From assembly GCF_025822605.1 (NCBI RefSeq), contig NZ_JACKTY010000041.1:97098-161097 (forward strand): DNA of 64,000 nt, read 5' to 3'. A program made the position numbers and the translations under genes. Each line of letters starts with the position of its first letter. The first letter of the stretch is position 1. Below the pieces are notes generated by a model. The model was given only the letters and a program-made list of their open reading frames with translations. It searched no databases and was not told the origin of the DNA. Source of the stretch: Mycolicibacterium komossense. Lineage in GTDB: Bacteria > Actinomycetota > Actinomycetes > Mycobacteriales > Mycobacteriaceae. Positions 43,966 through 51,656 of this stretch are shown piece by piece.

Positions 43966-45717
43966 GTGGTCACAGATGACGACCAAGCTGTCGGCGCCAG
44001 ACGCGCGCGGGAGCAATTTCTTGCCGCTGGCGCGACGACCGCCGACGCGGTGCGGCCAAACGTGCTCAGTTCGTGGCGCCGGTCGCGAGATCTGCAGGTA
44101 CACCCCGACCGCGTCGAACTGCCCTACCTGCGTGACCCGGACACCGACACACCGCTGGCTCACGCGGCCGCACCGGTACTTCGGCGCATCGCCGACGATC
44201 TCTCCGAACAAGCCGTCAGCGTGGTACTCACCTCGGCCGACGGCCTGGTACTGGACCGGATCGCAGCCGACGCCAAGTTCGAGCGCGTGCTCGACGACGT
44301 CCGGCTGGCCAAGGGTTACAGCTACGCCGAGGAGTTCGCGGGCACCAACGGCATCGGCACCGCACTGGAGACAGGAAAGCCGGCATTCATCCAGGGCAGC
44401 GAGCACTACGTGGGAACGCTGGGCAGTCTGGCCTGCGCGGGGTCACCTATCCGCGACCCCATCACCCGGCGCATCGTCGGCGTCATCGACCTGACCTGTT
44501 GGGCGCAGCACGCCGACCCGCTGTTGTTCGTCCTCGCCAAGAGCGCAGGCAGCCAGATCGAGGACCGCATCAGCGCGATGAACAACGAAACCGAAACCGC
44601 TCTGCTCGACGCCTATCTCAAACAGAGCCGTCGCTATCCCGCAGGAGTCCTCGCCATCGGTGGAGATGTCGTCCTGATGAATCCCTATCTCCGGCAAGCC
44701 CTCGACGCCGCCGATCAGACGGTGCTGCTCGATCAGGCCGCCGAAATGACGCGGACGTCGTTCACCACGACCACGGTCACCACCTTGCCCAGCGGTGCTT
44801 CGGTGAAGATATCGACCGCCGTACGGATCGCAGTTCGTGTCCGCAGCGACAGCGTGGTGTTCCACGTGTCACTGCACATTCCGGAGAGCGCTCCGGTGCG
44901 CGGACGCCAGTCCATTCCGGGATTGGCCGGGCGCAGCAGCTCGTTTCGGCGCAGCTGTCATCAGGTGGAACGGTGCTACCGCGACAGGGAATGGGTCGTG
45001 ATCGAGGGCGAACGGGGTTCGGGACGGACCCGACTGGGCAAGTCGGTCGCACACTTCGTCACCCCGGAACGCAATGCCACCATTCTCCGAGCCGAATCAT
45101 TCGACAGTGCAGACGATTTCGTATCCGCATTCGAAGCGGCAACCGATCAGACCGACTTCGCCGTCATCGTCGCCAATGTGGACGAACTCGACGACGCCAC
45201 GCTGGAACCGCTGGCCGCCGTCATGCAGAGCCGCGCCGGGCGCGGCTGGGTCGCCGCCACGACCAGCACCGAGCGCAACTCGCCATTGGTGGACATGCTG
45301 GTGCTTCCGTTCTTCACCCACACCGTCACAGTGCCCGCGTTACGCCATCGAATCGACGACCTCGAAGACCTCGTGCCCACACTGTTGCACGAGTTAACGC
45401 GCGGGGATGCTCGGATGGACAGCGAGGCCATGCGTCAGCTGAGCAAGCTACCGTGGCCGGGCAACGTCGCACAGTTGCGTAGCGTTCTGGCCGAGACCGT
45501 CACCCGTCAACGGTTGGGAGTGATCGGCGTCGACAAGCTTCCCGACGGGTGCCGTTCGCTGATCCGCCGCAAACTCACCCGCCTGGAGGCAATGGAACGC
45601 GACGCGATCGTGCGCAGCCTGTCTGAAAATGACGGCAGCAAGGCCGATGCCGCTGATGCCCTGGGGATGTCACGCGCCACGATCTACCGCAAGATCAAGG
45701 ACTTCGGCATCACGTGA
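43966..45717 (+). CDS. mimR: Acetoin-regulator-type activator MimR
   Basis: 583 residues from GTG 43966 (GAGG about ten bases upstream; the next codon is also GTG). GAF-type sensor region at about 60-230 (KGYSYAEEFAGTNGIGTALETGKPAFIQGSEHY is the hallmark of AcoR-like activators). An AAA+-like domain follows whose Walker A is degenerate (EGERGSGRTRLGKS) and which lacks the GAFTGA loop used to contact sigma-54. The C-terminal Fis-type HTH is LSENDGSKADAADALGMSRATIYRKIKDFG. Actinobacteria have no sigma-54, so it must activate the housekeeping holoenzyme. Divergent from mimA; homologues activate the mim operon in response to its substrates. Confidence 0.88.
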   Translation: MVTDDDQAVGARRAREQFLAAGATTADAVRPNVLSSWRRSRDLQVHPDRVELPYLRDPDTDTPLAHAAAPVLRRIADDLSEQAVSVVLTSADGLVLDRIAADAKFERVLDDVRLAKGYSYAEEFAGTNGIGTALETGKPAFIQGSEHYVGTLGSLACAGSPIRDPITRRIVGVIDLTCWAQHADPLLFVLAKSAGSQIEDRISAMNNETETALLDAYLKQSRRYPAGVLAIGGDVVLMNPYLRQALDAADQTVLLDQAAEMTRTSFTTTTVTTLPSGASVKISTAVRIAVRVRSDSVVFHVSLHIPESAPVRGRQSIPGLAGRSSSFRRSCHQVERCYRDREWVVIEGERGSGRTRLGKSVAHFVTPERNATILRAESFDSADDFVSAFEAATDQTDFAVIVANVDELDDATLEPLAAVMQSRAGRGWVAATTSTERNSPLVDMLVLPFFTHTVTVPALRHRIDDLEDLVPTLLHELTRGDARMDSEAMRQLSKLPWPGNVAQLRSVLAETVTRQRLGVIGVDKLPDGCRSLIRRKLTRLEAMERDAIVRSLSENDGSKADAADALGMSRATIYRKIKDFGIT

Positions 45718-45725
45718 TAGCCGGT

Positions 45726-46943
45726 CTACGGCGCATCCCAAAGCACAGGAAGCGATTTCGGTCCCCGGGTCCGCCAGCCGTGTACCCAAGGCTTCTGGTC
45801 AGGGTCGAGGCGGAGTCCGGGTAGACCCTGGAACACCTCTTCCAGAACGACCTGCGACAGCGCGCGAGCGGTGAAGTGTCCGACGCAGGTATGCCGACCG
45901 TAGCCGAACGCCATGTGATTCCGTTGGGGTCGATCGAGATCGAATTCGTCGGGATTGCTCCATCTTTCGGGGTCTCGGTTGGCTGCACCCACCACCAGAC
46001 CGACGCTCATGCCCGCCGGGATCAAGACACCGTCGAGAACCATGTCCTCAAGGACATCGCGTTCGACGACGCTGAACGGCGGTAACCACCGCATGGCTTC
46101 TTCGAACGCGATCGGCCCCCACCTGACAGTGTCGACCACCAGGCGATCGCGATAGTCCTCGTTGGGCAGGACGCCGAGCAACGTCGCGGCAATCCCATGA
46201 CCCGGCTCCTGAAAGCCTCCGACGATGAGTACTGCAACAGTGCCGATGACGGCGTCGATCGAACGGACTTGTCCCGGTTCACATCCGGTGTGGAAGAGAT
46301 GCCACAGGACTGTGCCGTCGCTTTCGTCCGGCATCGACGCGATCCGTGCTTCGAGGTAACTCCGGACCTCCAGTTTGACGACCTCACCGCGATCGGCAAC
46401 ACCGGTGTCGCGCCCGCGATTCACCAGATAGGCACCGAGCGCGTTGAACCAGCGCTTGCGGGTGTCCATGTCAAGGTCGTCGAGACCGAGCATGACGCCG
46501 ACGACCTCAAGACTGATCGGCTCCAGCAATTCGGTCGCGAGATCGGCGCAGCCGCGGTCACGGATCTCCTCGACGCGCCGGCGGGCGACCGCCCTGAAGA
46601 GGTCATCACGGCGGCTCAACACGGACTTGTTGCGCAAGGGCGGGTTCAGGGCGTTGCGCAGTTCGGCATGGCCCGGTCCCTCCAGGCTGAGAATATTGGG
46701 GCTGCCATACGCGGTCTTGAACGGCTCGACCGGTCCATGTAGATGGTCGTTGTCTCGACCGGCCGCATCGCATAGCGCCCAGGTGGTCAACAGGACCAAA
46801 TGTGTGTCCGGCAGGTAGGCGATCGGGGACTCCACACGCAGGCGGCGATAGATCGGATTGGGGTCGTCTTCCAGTTCGGCAAGTGTCACCTCGGACACCA
46901 GATCGGTGACGACTTTCAGAGATGTGTGCGGAGTAGTGGTCAT
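45726..46943 (-). CDS. Cytochrome P450
   Basis: 405 residues. Heme-binding loop FGYGRHTCVG with Cys353; ExxR is Glu282 to Arg285. In the I helix, where most P450s have (A/G)GxxT, the sequence is VGGFQEPGHG (242-247), so the proton-delivery Thr is Pro. Bacterial class I size, so a ferredoxin and reductase are needed; a ferredoxin is encoded just upstream. The P450 was named only to family level because the substrate is not evident; it lies in an aromatic or heterocycle catabolic island. Convergent with mimR, eight bases apart. Confidence 0.9.
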   Translation of the reverse strand: MTTTPHTSLKVVTDLVSEVTLAELEDDPNPIYRRLRVESPIAYLPDTHLVLLTTWALCDAAGRDNDHLHGPVEPFKTAYGSPNILSLEGPGHAELRNALNPPLRNKSVLSRRDDLFRAVARRRVEEIRDRGCADLATELLEPISLEVVGVMLGLDDLDMDTRKRWFNALGAYLVNRGRDTGVADRGEVVKLEVRSYLEARIASMPDESDGTVLWHLFHTGCEPGQVRSIDAVIGTVAVLIVGGFQEPGHGIAATLLGVLPNEDYRDRLVVDTVRWGPIAFEEAMRWLPPFSVVERDVLEDMVLDGVLIPAGMSVGLVVGAANRDPERWSNPDEFDLDRPQRNHMAFGYGRHTCVGHFTARALSQVVLEEVFQGLPGLRLDPDQKPWVHGWRTRGPKSLPVLWDAP

Positions 46944-47037
46944 TGCCGGACTTTCTTGTTGTTGTGGCGGCTGGGCGTCGGGTACCGGGCGCTACTCGAC
47001 GGTGACCGCGGCGAACTGAATTCGGTTGCCGTGCCGG

Positions 47038-47226
47038 TCAGTCCGGGAACGCGGAACTGTCGCGTACGATCGCAGCCGAGATCGGGTATTCACACGCATT
47101 GGTACACAACACTTCTCGATCCGCGTCAAAACCAGTGGCGGTTTCGCCCAATTCGAGCGTCGCCCCAACTCCTCCAGGGCCGATCGTGGGGCAGATAAAT
47201 CTCGTCGCCGGTGTTGCCCATCCCAA
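47038..47226 (-). CDS. Possible small Cys-containing protein between ferredoxin and P450
   Basis: 62 residues if it begins at TTG 47226, which directly follows the ferredoxin stop codon. The composition is protein-like, with RFICPTIGPGG and VLCTNACEYPIS giving C-P and C-x3-C elements. There is no good ribosome site, so expression would depend on coupling to the ferredoxin gene. It may be a chance frame in a 283-base gap; the unit's position between two electron-transfer partners is the reason to keep it. Confidence 0.35.
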   Translation of the reverse strand: MGWATPATRFICPTIGPGGVGATLELGETATGFDADREVLCTNACEYPISAAIVRDSSAFPD

Positions 47227-47424
47227 TCAGCAGGCCTGCTTGCTCAACGCACCGGTGGGACAGCCGCTGATCGCCGAATCAACCTCGGCCAGAAGGTCTT
47301 TGGGGATGGTATCGCCGCTGATCAGCTGCAGCTTGCCGTGATCGTCGACTTCGAAAGTGTCCGGGCATAGCGCCTCACAGATGCCGATCCCTGTGCACTT
47401 GTTCCGATCGACCTGAATCTTCAC
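47227..47424 (-). CDS. [3Fe-4S] ferredoxin, P450 partner
   Basis: 65 residues from GTG 47424 (AAAGG seven bases upstream). Cluster ligands: KCTGIGICEALCP, then ISGCPTGAL. The first motif lacks the fourth Cys of a [4Fe-4S] cluster (C-x2-G in its place), the signature of the single [3Fe-4S] ferredoxins that serve actinobacterial P450s. Same strand as the P450 gene 284 bases downstream. No ferredoxin reductase is nearby. Confidence 0.9.
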   Translation of the reverse strand: MKIQVDRNKCTGIGICEALCPDTFEVDDHGKLQLISGDTIPKDLLAEVDSAISGCPTGALSKQAC

Positions 47425-47573
47425 ATAAGACCTTTCTGGATGTCAGCCGCAACGAGACGTTTCCCACTCCAATCCGGTGGCGGGGCGCCCGTCGCACCAA
47501 GATTTAGTACTGAAATCCTACAGCTGTGCGGCATATTCAGCTTCGCAGTCGGCAAGCTTTAGCATGGTGGAAA

Positions 47574-48746
47574 TCAACTCGTTACAGCCGTCGCCGACCG
47601 AAGCCGGCCGTAGACCCAATCCACCACCAGATCGGCAGACGGTTGCAGCACCCGGTCATCGAAGGTAGCCCGGGCGGAGTGATTGGACGGGCTGGATGCG
47701 GGGTCGTCCGCAGTCGTCGCCCCGATCAGTAGGAACACCCCCGGCACTTCACGCAGCACCCAGGAGAAGTCTTCCGCGATCGCGAGTGGCTCGTCGAGGA
47801 TTTCCACTTCGCCACCGCGAATCTCTTCGAACCTGGCCAGTTCGTCGCCGGCGGTGAGCGTCGGAACGGTGTCCTTGCGGGCGGTGACTGTCGCGGTGAC
47901 GCCGTAACTCATCGCCACCCCGGCAGCGGTCGAGCGCAGCAGTTCCTCGACGCGGTCGATGCTTTCCTCAGAGAAGCCCCGGATGACGCCGCCGAGCTCC
48001 GCACTGTCTGGAATCACGTTCCGGGCCGCGCCCGAGTGCACCGATCCGAACGTCAGAACCGCGTGCTCCTGTGGCGCCACCCGCATCGTCATCATGGTCG
48101 AGCAGGCGGTGACGAACGCGGCCGCGGCGGTGATCGGATCGCGAGTCAGGTGTGGCGCCGATCCATGTCCGCCCCGCCCCGTGAACACCACGTCGACCAA
48201 TGTCGACCCGGCAAGGACGGCACCTTCCCGGCTGACGACCCGCCCGCGCGCGAGATGGTGAGCCAGGACGTGGAGGCCAAGGACCGCTACTGGGCGGACA
48301 TCCACGACGTCCAGCAGCCCTTCGGCAAGCGCGAGCTGCGCTCCCCCGTGTCCCTCTTCGCCGGGCTGGAAGAAGAAGATCGCGTCACCGGTGAGCTCGC
48401 GCCGACGACGTTGCACCTCCAGGGCTGCGTGCAGCACGATCGCCATGTGACAGTCGTGGCCGCAGGCGTGCATCGCGCCGTTGGTCGCGGCCCACGGCAG
48501 ACCCGTTTCCTCGACCAGGGGAAGCGCATCCATATCCGACCGGACCAGGACAGCGACGCGGGGACGATCCGGAGGTGCAGCATGACCGCGGACGATGGCG
48601 ATGACGGAGCTCAACTCCGTGCCACGGCGGCACTCGATGCCCGCAGCTTGCAACCGGTCGAGTAGGTAGCGCTGCGTCCACGGCAGGTGCAGCCCCACCT
48701 CGGGATGCTCGTGTAGCTCGCGTCGGGTGGTGACAATGCTGTTCAT
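47574..48746 (-). CDS. M20D family amidohydrolase
   Basis: 390 residues. Metal-binding and catalytic motifs of the M20 dipeptidase/aminoacylase group: MHACGHDCHMA and FFQPGEEGHGGA, with the dimer/lid domain GRGGHGSAPHLTRDP and the late EDFSWVL. These enzymes hydrolyse amide bonds of N-acyl amino acids, hippurate-like compounds or IAA conjugates. It overlaps the VOC gene by ATGA. In this island it may release an amine or carboxylate from a ring-opened intermediate (inference). Confidence 0.88.
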   Translation of the reverse strand: MNSIVTTRRELHEHPEVGLHLPWTQRYLLDRLQAAGIECRRGTELSSVIAIVRGHAAPPDRPRVAVLVRSDMDALPLVEETGLPWAATNGAMHACGHDCHMAIVLHAALEVQRRRRELTGDAIFFFQPGEEGHGGAQLALAEGLLDVVDVRPVAVLGLHVLAHHLARGRVVSREGAVLAGSTLVDVVFTGRGGHGSAPHLTRDPITAAAAFVTACSTMMTMRVAPQEHAVLTFGSVHSGAARNVIPDSAELGGVIRGFSEESIDRVEELLRSTAAGVAMSYGVTATVTARKDTVPTLTAGDELARFEEIRGGEVEILDEPLAIAEDFSWVLREVPGVFLLIGATTADDPASSPSNHSARATFDDRVLQPSADLVVDWVYGRLRSATAVTS

Positions 48747-49366
48747 CGCGACACCAGTTCCCAGGTCCGCTGGTCGATGACGAGCACGGAACCGTCCGCC
48801 CGCGTCAGCGCGACTGCGCTCAGATGCCCGCCCGGCCGGTGCCCGTCGCGGCCGAGGACCGCATCGAAACTGTTGAGCTCCAGCGGTTCTGGTTCGTCGG
48901 GCCGCACGACGCGGATTTCGAGCAGCGCGGCGGCGTCTACGGCACCAGCGCCTGGCAGCACTTGATCGGGCGACCGGACCAGCCCGAACGGGCGGTCGCT
49001 CGCGCCGATGATCTCCTCGACACCGTAAAGGTCGACGGCAACTCCTGCGCGAGTAAGCCGCTGATGCGTCAGCCCCGACGTGTTCCTGCCACCGATCTCA
49101 ACAGCCCAGCCCGCGAGGATCAACTGATGCCTCAAGGCGTACGAGACCAGGCGACCGAACGGGTTCTGCTCCGCCAGATCCCGGTCGACGACGGTAACGA
49201 GTTCGAGGTAACTGCCCTGCAGCGGGATGATCAGGTTTTCCGTCCCGACACCGTCATGTCTGCCGCCACCGATTGCTGTCAGGCCCAGAACTGTGCGAAA
49301 ACTCTCTTTTGCTGCTGCAAGATTTGGTACCGCGATCACGATATGGTCAATGTCGTCAGGCAACAT
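48743..49366 (-). CDS. VOC/glyoxalase-like domain protein
   Basis: 207 residues. It starts DDIDHIVIAVPNLAAAKESFRTVLGLTAIGGGRHDGVGTENLIIPLQGSYLELV, the classic N-terminal glyoxalase-like (VOC) module with a His and a Glu as candidate metal ligands. The second half is a degenerate module. VOC proteins include ring-cleaving dioxygenases, isomerases and glyoxalases; which applies is not clear. Overlaps the amidohydrolase by ATGA; divergent from the MerR-XRE-cupin regulator, 44 bases apart. Confidence 0.8.
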   Translation of the reverse strand: MLPDDIDHIVIAVPNLAAAKESFRTVLGLTAIGGGRHDGVGTENLIIPLQGSYLELVTVVDRDLAEQNPFGRLVSYALRHQLILAGWAVEIGGRNTSGLTHQRLTRAGVAVDLYGVEEIIGASDRPFGLVRSPDQVLPGAGAVDAAALLEIRVVRPDEPEPLELNSFDAVLGRDGHRPGGHLSAVALTRADGSVLVIDQRTWELVSR

Positions 49367-49410
49367 GGTTTACCAGCTCCGATGTGATGTACAAGGTGGG
49401 GAGTCCTCCA

Positions 49411-50253
49411 ATGTCAGTCCTCGCGGGAAAGAGTGAACTCGAGTCTGCGTCATCGGCGCCGATCCTCAAGATCGGCCACATAGCGCAAATGCTCGGAGTT
49501 TCGGCCGCGCGCATCCGGATGTGGGAGGACGAGGGACTCATCACACCCACCCGCACCGACTCGGGGCAACGCCGATATTCCATGCGCGACCTCAAGCACC
49601 TGGAACGTGTTCGGCGCCTTGTCAATAGCGGTGAAATGACACTCGCCGGTGTGCGGGCGACGCTGGGCGCGTCCGAAGATGGCGACGCTGAAGTTCCCGA
49701 CGCCGGCACCGGACTTCCTGACGTTGGCGCGCGGACGAAGCTGCTGCGGCAACGGGCTGGCCTGAGCTTGCGCGACCTGGCCGGCCGCATCGGGATGAGT
49801 CCATCGGCGCTGAGTGCCTTCGAACGTGGCAACAGCAGCCCGAACATCGGCCGACTCTCTCAGGTCGCCCATGCGATCGGGATAACGACCAACGAACTGC
49901 TTGGTGTCGACCACCAGCGCGACGAGATCGTCGTCCGACGCGACCAGCGCGAGCGCATTGTGGACACGACCGGAGTCATCATCGAGAACCTCTACCTGTC
50001 CCCCACTGTCCTGCAATCCCAGATGGTCACGGTTACGCCAGGATGCGGGAGTGGTCATCCCATGGTCCACGAAGGTGAAGAGTTCCTGACGGTCATCGAG
50101 GGGGCGATCGAGGTGGTGCTGGACGCCACCGAGATCTTTCGTCTCGATACCGGAGACTCGATGAACTTCGCGAGCACGCGTCCGCATATTTATCGCAATC
50201 ATGGTGAGGTACTGGCCAGAGTGGTCTGGGTGAATACGCCGCCGACATTCTGA
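49411..50253 (+). CDS. MerR-XRE-cupin three-domain regulator
   Basis: 280 residues from ATG 49411, which has GGGGAG eight bases upstream. Three modules: a MerR-type winged HTH at about 18-86 (LKIGHIAQMLGVSAARIRMWEDEGLITPTRTDSGQRRYSMRDL), an XRE HTH at about 108-165 (KLLRQRAGLSLRDLAGRIGMSPSALSAFERGNSSPNIGRLSQVA), and a cupin at about 205-275 (VHEGEEFLTVIEGAIEVVL). XRE-cupin regulators are common for amine and amino acid catabolism; an extra MerR head is unusual and gives two DNA-binding units in one chain. It most likely controls the genes on both sides, with a small ligand in the cupin. Confidence 0.88.
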   Translation: MSVLAGKSELESASSAPILKIGHIAQMLGVSAARIRMWEDEGLITPTRTDSGQRRYSMRDLKHLERVRRLVNSGEMTLAGVRATLGASEDGDAEVPDAGTGLPDVGARTKLLRQRAGLSLRDLAGRIGMSPSALSAFERGNSSPNIGRLSQVAHAIGITTNELLGVDHQRDEIVVRRDQRERIVDTTGVIIENLYLSPTVLQSQMVTVTPGCGSGHPMVHEGEEFLTVIEGAIEVVLDATEIFRLDTGDSMNFASTRPHIYRNHGEVLARVVWVNTPPTF

Positions 50254-50281
50254 GCGAATGCCGGGGGCGTATCGCCTCAAC

Positions 50282-50319
50282 CCAGAACCGCTAATCCAGA
50301 ACCGCTAGTCCAGAACCGC
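50282..50319. repeat. Tandem 14-base repeat across the cyclase stop codon
   Basis: CCAGAACCGCTAAT (50282-50295), CCAGAACCGCTAGT (50296-50309) and a partial third copy CCAGAACCGC (50310-50319). Read on the minus strand, the last bases of the cyclase gene including its TAG stop are repeated just after the stop. Confidence 0.85.
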
Positions 50320-51084
50320 GATGGCCCGGATCGGCGAGCCCGTACCACCCAAGATGTGCAGTGGCAGACCGAAGAACTCGAAACGCTTGTTGACCACCTC
50401 GCCCAGGTTCGCCAGGTGCTCGGTGTTCACGATGCCGTACTTCTTGCACACCATGTGGCCAGGGAAGCTGTTGTCGAGGCTGTTGTCGATCGCGTTGCAA
50501 TCGCTGCCGATGTTGACCACCCCCTTGGCCGCCAGGTATTCGGCTCCCTCCCAGTCGAATCCGGGATTCTCATCGATGTACTTGGGCTCGGGGAACCATC
50601 GGTCGCCGTAGTCGAACCACGCGAGGACGATGTCGCCGGGGCGGATCTCCTCCCCGGACTTGGCAAGTTTTTCCTCCGCCACCTGCACATCCGCGACACC
50701 TGCGTAGCCCTTGCGGTCTGGATCGGGCGACTGGAAGGAGACGTGCGACAGGTCGATGCACACCGCCGAGCCGTAGTAGTACGTCAGGGGAATGGCGTCG
50801 AGCGTCTTGCCGTCGGGGTCGTACTCGAAGGTGGCGTCGGTGTGGGTGCCGGCGTGTTCGCTGATCAACAGATCACGAGCGTGGAAACCGTCTCTGGTCC
50901 CGTACTTCTCCTTGAACTCGTCGTGAGTCTGGTGGACCACGATCTTGGTCTCCTGGTGGCCGAACCACATCGGCATACCTTCGTAGATCGGTCGCGTCAG
51001 ATCGACAATCGTCCTGCGGCCGTCGAGAAGATGAGCTCCCAGGGTCGGTACTTGCGGACGTGGATCAGTTGCGGGAATGGTCAT
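50305..51084 (-). CDS. Cyclase-family metal hydrolase (isatin hydrolase/KFase-like)
   Basis: 259 residues, matching the kynurenine formamidase/isatin hydrolase 'cyclase' family. Metal ligands His77, His81 and Asp83 are seen in SEHAGTHTDATFEY. The family motif continues D-x-P-x-H; here the P is Thr and the His, four residues after the Asp, is Glu87, so the usual fourth ligand or catalytic His is missing. Such enzymes open cyclic amides or remove formyl groups. It overlaps the flavin reductase gene by ATGA, and the operon suggests it acts on the oxidised ring made by the monooxygenase. Confidence 0.85.
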   Translation of the reverse strand: MTIPATDPRPQVPTLGAHLLDGRRTIVDLTRPIYEGMPMWFGHQETKIVVHQTHDEFKEKYGTRDGFHARDLLISEHAGTHTDATFEYDPDGKTLDAIPLTYYYGSAVCIDLSHVSFQSPDPDRKGYAGVADVQVAEEKLAKSGEEIRPGDIVLAWFDYGDRWFPEPKYIDENPGFDWEGAEYLAAKGVVNIGSDCNAIDNSLDNSFPGHMVCKKYGIVNTEHLANLGEVVNKRFEFFGLPLHILGGTGSPIRAIAVLD

Positions 51085-51656
51085 GACCTGTCTCCTTCGT
51101 GACGGAAGAACGAACCGAAAAGCCGATTGCAGAACACCAGTCCCGACTCGTCGAGAGCACTGTTGCTGGCGGACAAGACGTCGGCCACCACCAGCACGTG
51201 ATCGAGAACCTCAACCTCGACGACCGACTTGCACTCCAGGTTGTACAGGGCCCCCGCTATCGCGGGAACTCCGAGCACAGGGCCGCTCCCCTGCACTGCC
51301 TCCGCAGCCAGAAACTTGGGCTGTCCCGCTGCTGCCTGCCGGGCCGCCAGCTCTGCTGAGGCCGACGACAGGATGGCGACACCGAACTCGCCAGTCTGCG
51401 CGATGGATTGTGCTGTTGCCGTTGACCTTCCCACCGAAAAGGCGATTCGAGCGGGGTCGGCCGAGAAGGACGACAGCGAACTCAACGTCACCCCCCATGG
51501 CTGGCCCTCCACATGCGAAGTCACGATCACCACTCCGCTCGCCAGCATTCTCATCGACTGCGTGAACTCCGACGCCGAGATCGGCGCGACTTGCGACCTG
51601 GCGCTGGCCCGCAACCGAGGTGCAGTCCGGGCTGCGGTGTCGACCGCGGTAGACAT
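51081..51656 (-). CDS. Flavin reductase (HpaC-like)
   Basis: 191 residues. FMN/FAD-binding split-barrel of the flavin reductase-like domain: FTQSMRMLASGVVIVTSHVEGQPWGVTLSSLSSFSADPARIAFSVGRSTATAQSI. The N-terminal 25 residues are a disordered extension. It supplies FADH2 or FMNH2 to the two-component monooxygenase whose gene ends one base into its start (TGATG). Tight coupling supports a matched pair. Confidence 0.9.
   Translation of the reverse strand: MSTAVDTAARTAPRLRASARSQVAPISASEFTQSMRMLASGVVIVTSHVEGQPWGVTLSSLSSFSADPARIAFSVGRSTATAQSIAQTGEFGVAILSSASAELAARQAAAGQPKFLAAEAVQGSGPVLGVPAIAGALYNLECKSVVEVEVLDHVLVVADVLSASNSALDESGLVFCNRLFGSFFRHEGDRS

Noticed and set aside
43966..45717. Sigma-54-dependent enhancer-binding protein
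   Set aside because: No GAFTGA loop and actinobacteria lack sigma-54.
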